64,000 nt of DNA from Pachyseris speciosa. Its lineage: Eukaryota; Cnidaria; Anthozoa; Scleractinia; Pachyseridae. Made by a program: the position numbers and the translations under genes. Numbering within the stretch: position 1 is the stretch's first letter; each line of letters begins with the position of its first letter. The notes under the pieces are model-generated. The model was given only the letters and a program-made list of their open reading frames with translations, did not search any database and was not told the origin of the DNA. Shown here piece by piece: positions 21,401 to 32,300 of this stretch. The stretch is taken from NCBI GenBank assembly GCA_016490735.1, contig JAEMWC010000079.1:1578854-1642853 (forward strand). The letters are read 5' to 3'.

Positions 21401-21746
21401 TCCGTTGGGGGGGTTCCACAGGACCCATGTTAACTCTGGCTTCGAACGGACCTTCTGCGCCATTGTAGCCTTTGATGTTTGGGTCAAAGATGTGGTCGTA
21501 TTTATCCAAGAGTGATGTAAACTTGGCTCCGAAATCATGAGAGAGTAGGTTGTCTGGGTCAAGGCTCACGTTTGTAGAGTGTTTTGTGCTGGTCTGATGA
21601 ACAGGTGGCCTGGGTGGTGGCGAGACAGGTGGCTGTACGTTGTTGCTGTGGGCTTCGGGTGTGTAGACAGCATGTACTTGACAGAAGTGTTCATTCCGTT
21701 TGAGGAAGTGAGGCTCAGGAGTTGGGGATGCGTATTTTTCCCGCAA
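18468..21746 (-). pseudogene. Pol polyprotein (RT-RNase H-integrase) of the gypsy element, one in-frame stop
   Basis: One frame of 1093 codons, interrupted by a single TGA at 20970-20972. Before the stop come the reverse-transcriptase fingers/palm ([12 protein letters not shown], then the motif-A strand [13 protein letters not shown]). Just after it is the catalytic IADDLYCGG, then RNase H ([17 protein letters not shown]), the integrase H-H-C-C zinc finger (HIQLSH...CHQC), and the integrase core with Asp in FAADVI, Asp in [10 protein letters not shown] and Glu in [12 protein letters not shown]. No chromodomain is seen; the tail is proline/serine-rich and ends in a basic patch. Apart from the TGA the protein looks whole. 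The stop may be a recent mutation or, less likely, a suppressed codon. Confidence 0.85.
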
Positions 21747-23361
21747 CGCTGGAGACTATGGTTGGTTGTGCCCACAATTGGGAAGCTGTTAGCTTTCTTA
21801 CGCTGGGGACATCAGTCCGCGGTTCCAAAACAAACACGGAGTCAGGGGGTGCTTCGCTTGGCAATTCGACTTCTAGAAACTCTCCAGGCCAGACGGTCAT
21901 AGACGTGGGCGGAGAGCGTAGCACAATGGCACGGCGTGCAGCGGAGTTGACCGTTACCGGTTGCTGGGACCCATAGTTGTGGATAGTTCCGTCACCAAGG
22001 GTTATTTGGCGCTTGGCAGGACGTACTGCAATATCATTAGACTCCATGAAGGGGGTTCCTGCCAGGACGTCTACATCAAGATTTTCCACGACAAGGCCTT
22101 CGAAGGTAAATGTATGGCCTTCGCGGGTAAAAGGGAAGCGTGTCTCACCGACAACATGCAGAGGGGATGAGCCATCTGCTTGGTGGACGGATTGGGAACT
22201 GGGCGTCACCAGGCAGCCAAGACGTTGGACGACGGTGTGACGAATCATGTTTCCTGTGGCGCCACTGTCGATGGTTACGCGCACTGGGTGGTGTGCATAG
22301 AACATGTCCAAGTATGGTGACTGGCGAGTCTGTATGCGGAAGACATGGGTGCTTAGGCCTGATCCGGTGTCATCAGTGTCACTGACTGATTCATCTACAT
22401 AGGGTCTGGTGTCAGGTTCAGAGGGATCATCTAGGATGTCGGCGATTTGTCTGGCTTTGGCTATGTACTTGCGATCCTGTTCTGGGAGGAAACTACATTC
22501 ACTCAGGAAGTGGGCGTGATTGGGACGGCCGGCTTGCTTGCAGAGCGGGCAGGACCTGGCTGGACGGTTGGGTCGTGTGCTCGCCTTGTGTGGAGTTCTG
22601 CTGCTAGTAGGTTTATGGTAATTACTAACAGCGGTGCGCATAATCTTGGCGTCGTCAGCTGTGCGTATTTCGTCGAGCAAGGAGGTGAGGGCCTGAGATA
22701 TTTCTGGTTTTATCGAGGCTAGAGTTCGTGATCTTAATTCTGTTCCGTATCTTTGTTTTACGAGCTTGGGTAACTCAGGATGTATCAGTTTAAGCCAGGT
22801 CAGGATAATGAAATTTTCTAAGGTGGGAGTGAGTTCCTCGTCTTCGGTGGCCACTTCACCATGGTGGGACAGGCTATTGGCACGGAGTAGGGTGTCCTCA
22901 ACAAAGGCCATTAGTCGTTGGAAGAGGTCTTCTGGGCGCTCGTCAGCTTCTAAATGCAAATTGGCGAAATCCAGAAAGTGAGCCCCCGTAATCTGGAAGC
23001 CAAAATGTGCGCGTATCATGTTCCAAACAGACTGGATAGAGGTCGAATTCTTCACTAAGGTATTTCGGGATATTACCGGACAATAATTGGCTATTTGCCC
23101 GAGCATGAGTTCCAGGAAATTGACTTTCTGTCGGGCAGTTCGGCGTTTGGAGAGTGGTACTGTTTCGCCATCGTCGGTGAGGCCGCGCAGGGGCTGGGTC
23201 TTAGTCTTCTTTCCCCATGTGGTGCCATCGGCGAGAAATGGAGCGAAATTGCTGTCGAGTGACAAGGTGTAAACCAGATTTTGTCTCCAATTCTCGAAGC
23301 TGTTTATAGACTCGTTCTTCGAGAGACTCCACTGCTTCGGGGCTCGTGGAGAAGAAGCCAT
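21715..23361 (-). CDS. Gag-protease polyprotein of the gypsy element
   Basis: 548 codons, intact. The N-terminal part is capsid-like (long helical, charged). A cysteine/histidine cluster [19 protein letters not shown] at about residue 269 is a zinc-knuckle-like nucleic-acid-binding motif of unusual spacing. The aspartic protease follows, with the active-site [12 protein letters not shown] at about residue 363. The protease thus sits in the gag frame, not in pol. The frame overlaps the pol frame (21746) by 32 bases, and pol is displaced by +1. Host and neighbours: part of the LTR element only. Confidence 0.85.
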   Translation of the reverse strand: MASSPRAPKQWSLSKNESINSFENWRQNLVYTLSLDSNFAPFLADGTTWGKKTKTQPLRGLTDDGETVPLSKRRTARQKVNFLELMLGQIANYCPVISRNTLVKNSTSIQSVWNMIRAHFGFQITGAHFLDFANLHLEADERPEDLFQRLMAFVEDTLLRANSLSHHGEVATEDEELTPTLENFIILTWLKLIHPELPKLVKQRYGTELRSRTLASIKPEISQALTSLLDEIRTADDAKIMRTAVSNYHKPTSSRTPHKASTRPNRPARSCPLCKQAGRPNHAHFLSECSFLPEQDRKYIAKARQIADILDDPSEPDTRPYVDESVSDTDDTGSGLSTHVFRIQTRQSPYLDMFYAHHPVRVTIDSGATGNMIRHTVVQRLGCLVTPSSQSVHQADGSSPLHVVGETRFPFTREGHTFTFEGLVVENLDVDVLAGTPFMESNDIAVRPAKRQITLGDGTIHNYGSQQPVTVNSAARRAIVLRSPPTSMTVWPGEFLEVELPSEAPPDSVFVLEPRTDVPSVRKLTASQLWAQPTIVSSVAGKIRIPNS

Positions 23362-23510
23362 GACTGTTGTTGTGTATTGGGTTTACCAGAGAATCGAGCT
23401 TGAACGACGAAAAATGTTCGACGTATCGACGTACCTGGGTTAGGAATGAGTAGCTTTTCCTTGTATTTGGACGTCGATTTCTTGACGTAGGTTCGAGGAA
23501 GCTGCCACCA

Positions 23511-23681
23511 CGCCAATTGGGGAGTGTAGGTAAGTCGATGACGCGATTCGTAACACAACTGAAGCTTTAATTAAACTTGTATGACAGTAACAGAACAAGC
23601 GAGCTTACAAACACGAGTCGAACACACGAGAGCCAAGACCGCGCAAGCCTATAAGTAACGTACCGCTGTCCGGTACTGGCG
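23511..23681 (-). repeat. 5' LTR of the gypsy element
   Basis: 171 bp, 98.8 percent identical to 18091-18261 by direct count. The gag-protease frame starts 150 bp inside it. Confidence 0.85.
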
Positions 23682-23990
23682 CTGAAATACGGTACTGTAA
23701 TTACTGTAAAATCATTGTGACGAACGGCGATGTAAAGTTGATTGATAAAAACAAGGTACAGAGGTTGTTAATAGGATTTTCTTTGTTGGTGTCCGCTTAC
23801 GGGAGCTTAAAAACAAAGAAAAAGTCTAAGTCGTAATCTTTGAAAGTGTCCGCGGCCGCTTACGGGAATGTCCGCTTACGAGAATGTAAAAATACAGAGT
23901 TTGTATGGGAGTTAAAACGGGGTTTCAAACAAGGCGGCCGTAAGTAGAGCTGTCCGCTTACGAGAGTGTCCGTTAAGAGAGCTTCGACTG

Positions 23991-26470
23991 CAATCAAAAA
24001 TCCCCATGCTCATTTCATGATATGTTGTGAGATATTTTATGAATTTTTTGGTGATTTTTGAGATATTTGGGAAGAGATAATTTTTCTCAAAGGGTTAGTG
24101 AAATTGAGGTAAATAGGAAATATTGAATATTTAATGAAAGTTTAAAATTGGAAGATAAATTTGGAAATTAGTAAACGGACACCAAACAGTTCCCCCAGCA
24201 ACATGGAGTGCCCTTTTGGGGGTGTCAGCCGTCTGGCGGTGTTTGAAAACACTTTTTTACAGTTCATTCCCTTCTTTAAACTCCTTAAAATTTCTGTTTA
24301 GTCTCTTATAGGGTTACATTATCAAGTCCAAGACAAATTATGTCTTCCAAATATTCTCCTTCAGTTTGCCGTTTTCATTTAAATTCGATTTTCTGTTACG
24401 TTCCAAAACACTCTATAGCACGTAGGTCAAATTAATGACCTCAACTAATGGAACTTCAAGTGAACATGTTGTAAGACACATTCCGCCACCTGTACATTGA
24501 AGAGTTTTCTCTCCGTTTATGGTCTCTTTTTGTTGAAAATGAAAAAGATGTGCAGTGCGAGAACAAATACACAAGCGAAACGGCAATATCTGTAATTTCA
24601 GTCCTGTTCGAAAATGCTTCTCGCTAGTGAATGCGTTGTACTGTGTTTGAAATCTTTAAAAAAAGTCTCGCTTTTTCCGCCAATCATTTATTAAATACAT
24701 TGAAAGCTTAGGATTTAGGTTAATTTTGACTAGTTATCCATGTTGTATAAGTTTAAGCACGACACCCACAACCCCATGTATAGAGTAACGATTCGATTCG
24801 AACATGAAAATTAGAAGAAGTTAGATACGGGCTGTTTGGTCAATTTCTCTTTTCTTCCACCATCAGATCGCCGCACCCAATAAAATGTTAAAAAATCCTA
24901 ATGCATTTTTGCACTTTTATAAATTTAATTTGCTTGCTTTTTCTTCGATTCCTGTTGGATAAAGTAAAAAAGAAGAAAAGAAAAGGAGATGATGTCCCTA
25001 ATATGGCAACTAAATCGCTACAACAGAAAGAACACTTGAAAGATAAAAAGACTGGTTGATTCTGAGTGAATAAATAAGCACTCAATCATTTACTCCATAA
25101 ATAGTAAGGTAACCCTGAAATAAAATTGTCTGGCCAGTTTTCTCATGTGAGTTTATTTTTAAGGGAAGCATGTGCAAACATAATGATATGTAAGGTAGAG
25201 GTACACCTAAACATCGTTTCTTCGTCGCTTAAAGGAGCTACGTCATGGTCTTTGGATTTTGAACAGTTTAGCCTCAATTTTTCAAAAAGATCATTTGTAA
25301 TCCGTTTCAATCTTCTCCATCCTTCACCACCCTCGCCATATTTGCATTTATTCTTGTCTCTTTGGTGCTTATCTTCCCTGAAAATTGATATTTCACTGTT
25401 TCCTATTATTTAAATGTATTTTTTACGTCTCTAATAATGTCTCAAAATATCGTGACCGAACTCCTTTGACATGGATTTAACGTTAATATCTCGTTCGCGT
25501 TTCCAGCAATCAAAAATTCCTATGCTAACTTCACGATATGTCGTGGGATACATTATGAATTTTTTGGTGATTTTTTAGATATTCGGGAAGCGATAATTTT
25601 TCTCAAAGGGCTAGTTAAATTGAGGGAAATAAAAAAATATTGAATATTTAATGATATTTTTAAAATTGGAATCTGAAGTTGGAAATTAGTAGACGAACAC
25701 CAAACAGTTCCCCCAGCAACCTGGAGTGCCCTTTGTGGGGTGTCAGCCGTCTGGCGGTGTTTGAAAACACCTTTTCACAGTTCAATCCCTTCTTTGAAAT
25801 CCTTAAAATTTCACCTTAATTTCAGTTGAACGCTGTTTGACCGTAACTCTGGTACCAGTGCAAAATTGCTGGCACATTTAATATAACTACTCCGCAGGCA
25901 AAATGGCCACACTTTTTTCCGCCAATCATTTATTAAATAAATTGAAAGCTTATGATTTGGGTAAAGTTCGACTAGTTATCCACGTTGCCCACTGCTTTTT
26001 TAACCTGGTGCCCTTTTGACTCGTGCGTCTACGTGGTTACGTTGCTTTAACCTACTCAGGGTAACCGTTTTTAAGCAGTGTGACCCGCCGTTAATTGGAT
26101 GCATCGCCACTGACCCAAATAACATAACTCTGAAAGAACTTTTCCTCTCCCCATGGATCAAGTGTTTTTACAATTGCAAGATATTCATTACCCCGTAAAC
26201 CTTTGGCCTCTTAACGCATTCAGATTCCATAAAAGCAAGAGCTTACAATCTATTTGGCATTCAGTTTGGCATCATCATGACCTTAACTAAAGGAACTTCA
26301 ACTTTCAATTTTACAGTTCAATCCCTTCTTTAAACTCCCTAAAATTTCTGTTTAGTCTCTTATAGGGTTACATTATCAAGTCCAAGACAAATTATGTCTT
26401 CCAAATGTTCTCCTTCAGTTTGCCGTTTTCATTTAAATTCGATTTTCTGTTACGTTCCAAAACACTCCAT
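23991..26470 (+). repeat. Duplicated units of the 15-32 kb family, first part
   Basis: 24000-24240 and 25500-25760 are paralogous (both have CAAACAGTTCCCCCAGCAAC). The marker AGCACGTAGGTCAAATTAAT at 24418 recurs at 26471, and in close form at 27762 and 29042. A promoter-like CATAAAAG with diverged exon-like sequence lies at 26228-26275, without a splice donor. No intact coding sequence. Confidence 0.6.
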
Positions 26471-27761
26471 AGCACGTAGGTCAAATTAATGACCTCAACT
26501 AATGGAACTTCAAGTTAACATGTTGTAAGACACATTCCGCCATCTGTACATTGAAGAGTTTTCTCTCCGTTTATGGTCTCTTTTTGTTGAAAATAAAAAA
26601 GATGTGCAGTGCGAGAACAAATACACAAGCGAAACGGCAATATCTGTAATTTCAGTCCTTATCGAAAATGCTTCTCGCTGGTGAGTGCGTTGTACTGTGT
26701 TTGAAATCTTTAAAAAAATCTCACTTTTTCCTCCAATCATTTATTAAATAAATTGAAAGCTTATGATTTAGGTTAAGTTCGACTAGTTATCCACGTTGCC
26801 CCACTGCCTTTTTAACCTGGTGCCCTTTTCACTCATGCGTCTACGTTGTTACGTTGCTTTAACCTACTCAGGGTAACCGTTTTCAAGCAGCGTGACCCGC
26901 CATTAATTGGGTGCATCGCCACTGACCCAAATAACATAACTCTGAAAGAACTTTTCCTCTCCTCAATCTTCAAGTGTTTTACAATTGCAAGGTATTCATT
27001 ACCTCTTAAACCTATGGCCTTTTAACTCATCCAGATCCCATAAAAGCAAGAGCTTACAACCTCTTTGGCATTCAGTTTGGTAGACCTCATCGTCGTTGAA
27101 GGTGAGTGTTTCATGTAACGTATCAAATCCTTTTCTTTTACTAAATTTTCACAAAGTAGAATGTTGAATAGTTAACAATACCATGAGTCATATTGTGCGA
27201 CAATCATTCAGTCTAAACTGTGACATCCTGCTCTTTTCGTTAGAAATTCAGCTTACAAGAATATATTTTCTGTTACTTAAAAACAAAATTTATCGCAAAG
27301 ACTTTCGCAGATGATTTTACTTTTAGAGAAAAAAAAAGGTACGGTAGCTCAAATTATACACTCTTACCACAACTTCACATTTCGAAATACTGTAAATAAA
27401 AAAATAAACCTTAAATATTTCAAGTTATCATGCATTCATTCTTTGAAATGCTATAATGAAAGCACCGTTTTTTCCTCTTCACTTTTCTTTAGTTATTGCA
27501 TACAGTTACAACATTTCCGTTTAACTGACTGCCGTGAAATTTTCCACTCAGTAGTCAGTTTTGTTCGAACCAACAGACGAGGACCACAATCTCTCCGGGA
27601 CGTTTCCTCTTCTATACAAATTATTGCCTGTTTAGTCTGTTAGAGAGTGACATTATCAAGTCCAAAACAGATTTAATTTGTATTCCAAAATAATTAACGT
27701 TCTCCTTCAGTTTGCCGTTTTCATTTAAAATCGATTTCCTGTTTCGTTCCAAAACCCTCTA
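26471..27761 (+). repeat. Tandem unit 1 (1.29 kb) with putative promoter and first exon
   Basis: The unit includes a TATA-like CATAAAAG at 27039-27046. After 62 bases there is a good splice donor, GAAG|GTGAGT at 27102, so a short 5' untranslated exon ending at 27101 is plausible. The next unit has the same arrangement with the same spacing. No coding exon follows before the next unit. Confidence 0.55.
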
Positions 27762-29041
27762 AAGCACTTAGGTCAAGTTAATGACCTCAACTAAAGGAAC
27801 TTCAATTTAGCACGTTGTAAAACACATTTCGCCACCTGTACATTGAAGAGTTTCTCTCCGTTTGTGGTCTCTTTTTGTTGAAAATGGAATGTGGTCTGTT
27901 TTTTTTTTTTTGAAAATGGAAAAGATGTGCAGGCGAGAACAAATAAACAAGCGAAACGGCAATATCTGTAATTTCAATCCTATTCGAAAAGGCCTCTCGC
28001 TAGTAAATGGTTGTACTGTGTTTGAAATCTTTAAAAACATCTCACTTTTTCCGCCAGTCATTTATTAAATAAATTGAAAGCTTATGATTTAGGTTAAGTT
28101 CGACTAGTTATCCACGTTGCCCCACTGCCTTTTTAACCTGGTGCCCTTTTCACTCATGCATCTTTAGCCTACTCAGGGTAACCGTTTCCAAGCAGCGTGA
28201 CCCGCCGTTAATTGGGTGCATCGCCACTGACCCAAATAACAGAACTCTAAAAGAATTTTTCCTCTCCTCATTCATCAAGTGTTTTACAATTGCAAGGTAT
28301 TCATTACCTCATAAACCTATGGCCTTTTAACTCATTCAGATCCCATAAAAGCAAGAGCTTACAACCTCTTTGGCATACAGTTTGGTAGACCTCATCGTCG
28401 TTGAAGGTGAGTGTTTCATGTAACGTATCCAATCCTTTTCTTTTACTAAATGTTCACAGAGTAGAATCAGTGTTGAATAGTTAACAATGCCATGAGTCAT
28501 ATTGTGCGACAATCACTCAGTCAAAACTGTGATATCCTGCTTTTTTCATTGGAAATTCAGCTTACAAGCCGAATATATTTTCTGTTACTTAAAAAGAAAA
28601 TTTATCAAACAGACTTGTGCAGATGATTTCTTTTAGAGAAAAAAAGGTGCGGTGGCTCAAATTACATACTTTTACCACAACTTCACATTTCGAAATACGG
28701 TAAATTAAAACAAAAATTTAAATATTTCAAGTTATCTTTCATTCTTTGAAATGCTATAATGAAAGCGCCGTGTTTTCCTCTTCACTTTTCTTTAGTTATT
28801 GAATACAGTTACAACTGACTTCCGTGAAATTTTCCACTCAGTTGTCAGTTTTGTTCGCAGCAACAGACAAGGACCACAAATCTCTCCGGCACGTTTTCTC
28901 TTCTATACAAATTATTGCCTGTTTAGTCTCCTAGAGGGTTACATTATCAATTCCAAGACAGATTTTGTACTCCAAATGTTCTCCTTCAGTTTGCCGTTTT
29001 TATTTAAATTCGATTTCCTGTTACGTTTCAAAAACCTCTAA
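27762..29041 (+). repeat. Tandem unit 2 (1.28 kb) with putative promoter and first exon
   Basis: Same order as unit 1: CATAAAAG at 28344-28351, donor GAAG|GTGAGT at 28407, 63 bases apart in both units. This is the last intact donor before the MACPF coding exon at 34002, so it could be that gene's first exon; this is inference. Confidence 0.55.
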
Positions 29042-29221
29042 AGCACTTAGGTCAAGTTAATGACCTCAACTAAAGGAACTTTAATTTAGCATGTTGTAAG
29101 ACACATTTCGTCACCTGTACATTGAAGAGTTTTCTCTCCGTTTGTGGTCTCTTTTTGTTGAAAATGAAAAAGATGTGCAGTGCGAGAACAAATACACAAG
29201 CGAAACGGCAATATCTGTTTA

Positions 29222-31735
29222 ACACCCTCATTGTTCCTAGATGAGTTTTCTACGTTCCTGGAACAATACACCACTGATCCTGGTGGATTATTATTAGTTG
29301 GTGATTTTAACATACATGTTGACACCTGTGCTTCCCAACACTCAACTGAATTTCTCCAATTGTTGGATGCTTTCAATCTTACTCAATATACACATGGCTC
29401 AACGCATAAAGAAGGACACATCTTAGATCTTGTGATTACACGATCTGATGATAACATTGTCTCGAATTTAACAATTGGTTCTCCTTTTGTCATCTCTGAT
29501 CATGCTGCTGTTCACTTCCAGCTATCGCTCAATAAGCCGCCGCTCGACAAGAAGATTATTTCATTCAGAAAGCTTCGATCTATTGACTTTGATGATTTTT
29601 GTGTTGATGTTATGAATTCAAGCCTTCCTGATCTTTTTGCCTCGTCATCTTCATCCTTGGATTATTTGATTGATCAATATAACAAAGTCCTCGCTTCCAT
29701 ACTTGAGGCTCATGCTCCACTGCAAACCAAGACAGTTACTCTGCGTCCGGCTGCACCTTGGTATTCTGAGGAGATAAATAATTTAAAGAGATCCCGTAGA
29801 AAACTTGAACGACGCTGGCGAATGACCAAACTTCCTTCTGATCGTAAGTTGTTTGTTGAGGGATGTAATGCTGTCAACAACTTAATTCGTGACTCCAAGA
29901 AGAATTATTTCACATCATTAATTAATGAGAATCAGTCAAATTATCAACAGCTTTTTAAGATAATTGATAAACTACTACAAAGGAAAACAGATATTCAATA
30001 TCCCCCCTGCAAATCGCCCACTGATCTTGCTAACAAGTTTATTGAGTACTTCACTACAAAGATAGATAGAATACGGAGTCATATAATGACTGCTGCTCAC
30101 TCTCATCGAGATTCAGTTCCTGTTGTTGACAATGCCTGTCCATATTCTTTTGATAATTTCAAAACGGTAACAGCGGACGAAGTTCATACGTGTATCGTTA
30201 AGCTGGCTGCTAAGTCATGTGCTCTGGATCCTCTTCCTGGTTATGTTACAAGAAATGCACTTGGTGTTCTGTTGCATTTCATTTCCAAAATAATAAACAT
30301 CTCACTGGAATCTGGTCAGATGCCTTCGCAACTCAAGGTTGCCATGTTACGCCCACTCCTTAAGAAACCTTCTTTGGATCATACACAGTTCTCCAATTAT
30401 CGCCCGGTGTCGAATCTTTCATTTATCAGCAAAGCAATTGAGAAATTGGTAGCTAATCAACTTATCTCTTACATTAATGAATATGGGTTAAATGAGACAT
30501 TTCAGTCAGCGTACAAGCAATATCACAGTACTGAAACTGCACTCATCCGTGTGCACAATGATATCCTTTCTGCCATTGATAATCGTCGAACTGTAATTTT
30601 ACTCCTGTTAGACCTTTCTGCTGCCTTCGATACAGTCGATCATGCCATTCTCCTTTCTCGTTTGCGTGTACGATTTGGGATAGCTGGAAAGCCTCTATTA
30701 TGGTTGCAATCTTATTTATCGAATCGCATGCAATATGTCTCCGTCGAGGGTGGTACCTCTACGAAACATGACCTTGAATGTGGAGTGCCACAAGGTTCTG
30801 TCTTGGGACCCATTTTGTATTTGCTTTATACTTCGCCGCTTTCAGACATCGTAAAGAAATTTAACTTGAGCTATCACTTTTATGCTGACGACTCACAGCT
30901 ATACTTGTCTTTTCAACCAACTGTACTGGGTGATAGGGATCTAGCGGTGTCTAACATCGAGAGCTGTGTGAATGAAATTAATCATTGGATGATGGTTAAT
31001 CGCCTTAAATTGAATAAAGACAAGACTGAATTTTTGGTGATCTCCGCTAAACATCTTCCAAGACCACTCCTTCACGAAATTTCAGTTGCTGGTGAAACTA
31101 TTAACTCCGTGCAAAAGGCGAGAAATATCGGCACTATCTTCGATAGCCATTTTTGCTTTAATGATCATGTTACTAACATTTGCAAATCTTCGTTTTATCA
31201 TCTGCGAAATATCAGCTATATCAGGGAGTTTCTTTCAACGACTACTACTGAATTGCTGGTTCATATGTTTGTAACTTCGAAGTTGGATTACTGTAATTCT
31301 CTTTTGTATGGCCTACCAGCCTACACTATAAAAAAGTTACAACACGTCCAGAATGCCGCGGCGCGCCTTGTCACACTTACAACAAAGCATGATCACATTA
31401 CGCCTGTTCTTTTTAATCTTCACTGGCTTCCCGTTGAACAACGTATTATTTTTAAGATTTTACTTATAACCTACAAGGCACTTAATAACTTGGCACCGTC
31501 GTACATTTGTGATTTGATTACATCTTACACTCCATCGCGTCAACTACGCTCATCATCGAAGCACCTTCTGGTTTCTCCATCCTATAACTTGAAAACATAT
31601 GGCGCAAGATCTTTCTCTGTAGCAGCACCATCATTATGGAATGCTTTGCCATGTGAAATTAGAAATGCTTTGTCTGTGTCTGTTTTTAAAAGTAGATTGA
31701 AAACGTTTCTTTTTAGAAAAGCTTTTTATAATTAA
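29222..31735 (+). CDS. ORF2 fragment: endonuclease C-terminus plus reverse transcriptase
   Basis: The open frame begins in host sequence at 29180, but the element's own coding starts at about 29222. It keeps the last third of an APE-type endonuclease (GDFNIHVD, then SDHAAVHFQL with the Ser-Asp-His motif). A complete reverse-transcriptase domain follows: MLRPLLKKP, NYRPVSNLS, the motif-A strand LLLDLSAAFDTVDH, GVPQGSVLGPILYLLYTSPL and the catalytic FYADDSQLYLSF. The C-terminal part has KLDYCNSLLYGLP and AARLVT, common in this group. About 838 codons without a stop, so this copy is younger than the one at 10.5 kb and belongs to a different family. Confidence 0.9.
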   Translation, partial: TPSLFLDEFSTFLEQYTTDPGGLLLVGDFNIHVDTCASQHSTEFLQLLDAFNLTQYTHGSTHKEGHILDLVITRSDDNIVSNLTIGSPFVISDHAAVHFQLSLNKPPLDKKIISFRKLRSIDFDDFCVDVMNSSLPDLFASSSSSLDYLIDQYNKVLASILEAHAPLQTKTVTLRPAAPWYSEEINNLKRSRRKLERRWRMTKLPSDRKLFVEGCNAVNNLIRDSKKNYFTSLINENQSNYQQLFKIIDKLLQRKTDIQYPPCKSPTDLANKFIEYFTTKIDRIRSHIMTAAHSHRDSVPVVDNACPYSFDNFKTVTADEVHTCIVKLAAKSCALDPLPGYVTRNALGVLLHFISKIINISLESGQMPSQLKVAMLRPLLKKPSLDHTQFSNYRPVSNLSFISKAIEKLVANQLISYINEYGLNETFQSAYKQYHSTETALIRVHNDILSAIDNRRTVILLLLDLSAAFDTVDHAILLSRLRVRFGIAGKPLLWLQSYLSNRMQYVSVEGGTSTKHDLECGVPQGSVLGPILYLLYTSPLSDIVKKFNLSYHFYADDSQLYLSFQPTVLGDRDLAVSNIESCVNEINHWMMVNRLKLNKDKTEFLVISAKHLPRPLLHEISVAGETINSVQKARNIGTIFDSHFCFNDHVTNICKSSFYHLRNISYIREFLSTTTTELLVHMFVTSKLDYCNSLLYGLPAYTIKKLQHVQNAAARLVTLTTKHDHITPVLFNLHWLPVEQRIIFKILLITYKALNNLAPSYICDLITSYTPSRQLRSSSKHLLVSPSYNLKTYGARSFSVAAPSLWNALPCEIRNALSVSVFKSRLKTFLFRKAFYN

Positions 31736-31806
31736 TTTTAGCTGTTTTAAGTGTTAATTTTAAAGTTTTGTAAGGCGCCTTTGAACAGTAGGATACTGGC
31801 GCGGTA

Positions 31807-31835
31807 TAAATCTTTTATTATTATTATTATTATTA
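31807..31835. repeat. (TTA)n tail of the retrotransposon
   Basis: Short ATT microsatellite at the 3' end of the element. Confidence 0.8.
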
Positions 31836-32300
31836 TTTTCAATCCTATTCGAAAAGGCTTCTTGCTAGTAAATGCGTTGTACTGTGTTTGAAATCTTTAA
31901 AAAAAATCTCACTTTTTTTCGCCAACATTTATTAAGCAAATTGAAAGCTTAGGATTTAGGTTAAGTTCAACCAGTTATCCATGTCGTTTCAGAACGACTC
32001 CCTCAACCCCACGTAATAGAATAACGATTCGAACACTTGAAACAGTTATATACTGGTTGTTAAGTCAATTCCTCTTTTCTTCCACGGTCAGATCACCGCA
32101 CCCAATAAAATGTTTAAAAAAATCCTCATGCATGTTTGCTCTTTTTAAAATTTTACTTGCTTGCTTTCTCTTCGATTCCTGGATAAAGTAAAAAAAGAAG
32201 AAAACAAAGGGATATGATGTCCCTAATATGGGAACTTGATTGCCACAACAGAAACAAAACCTAAAAGATAGAAAGACTGGTCGATTCTGAGTGAATAATT

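Larger units (their letters stand above)
18091..23681 (-). mobile_element. Ty3/gypsy LTR retrotransposon, young copy
   Basis: Two direct 171-bp repeats bound a 5.6-kb element transcribed on the minus strand. The coding order is gag-protease, reverse transcriptase, RNase H, integrase, which is Ty3/gypsy order. The LTRs differ at only two of 171 positions, so insertion was recent. A purine tract (minus strand, near 18262-18276) precedes the 3' LTR. A TGG-starting stretch at 23510, just inside the 5' LTR, could be the tRNA primer site. CTG lies next to both outer ends, but a longer target duplication is not visible. Confidence 0.9.
17629..23990. mobile_element. pogo-like DNA transposon remnant, split by the LTR element
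   Basis: It starts CAGTCGAAGCTCTCGTAAGC after a TA at 17627-17628; the right end is the inverted form ending CTTCGACTG at 23990, followed by CA instead of TA. The CAGTCGAA-type end and TA target fit the pogo/Tigger branch of Tc1/mariner. Several internal copies of GTCCGCTTACG occur. With the LTR element removed it is about 770 bp and has no transposase. A paralogous unit at about 25480-25515 lacks it. Confidence 0.6.
29221..31836 (+). mobile_element. 5'-truncated non-LTR retrotransposon (CR1/jockey group), largely intact ORF2
   Basis: Inserted within a tandem unit: neighbouring units read straight through between GCAATATCTGT and the sequence after the tail. The 3' untranslated region is about 100 bp and ends in an ATT-repeat tail at about 31807-31835. 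The 5' part is missing. Confidence 0.85.
29042..32300 (+). repeat. Tandem unit 3, interrupted by a non-LTR retrotransposon
   Basis: The unit resumes at about 31837 (CAATCCTATTCGAAAAGGCTT), exactly where units 1 and 2 continue after GCAATATCTGT. It fades near 32300 without a further first-exon copy. Confidence 0.6.
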
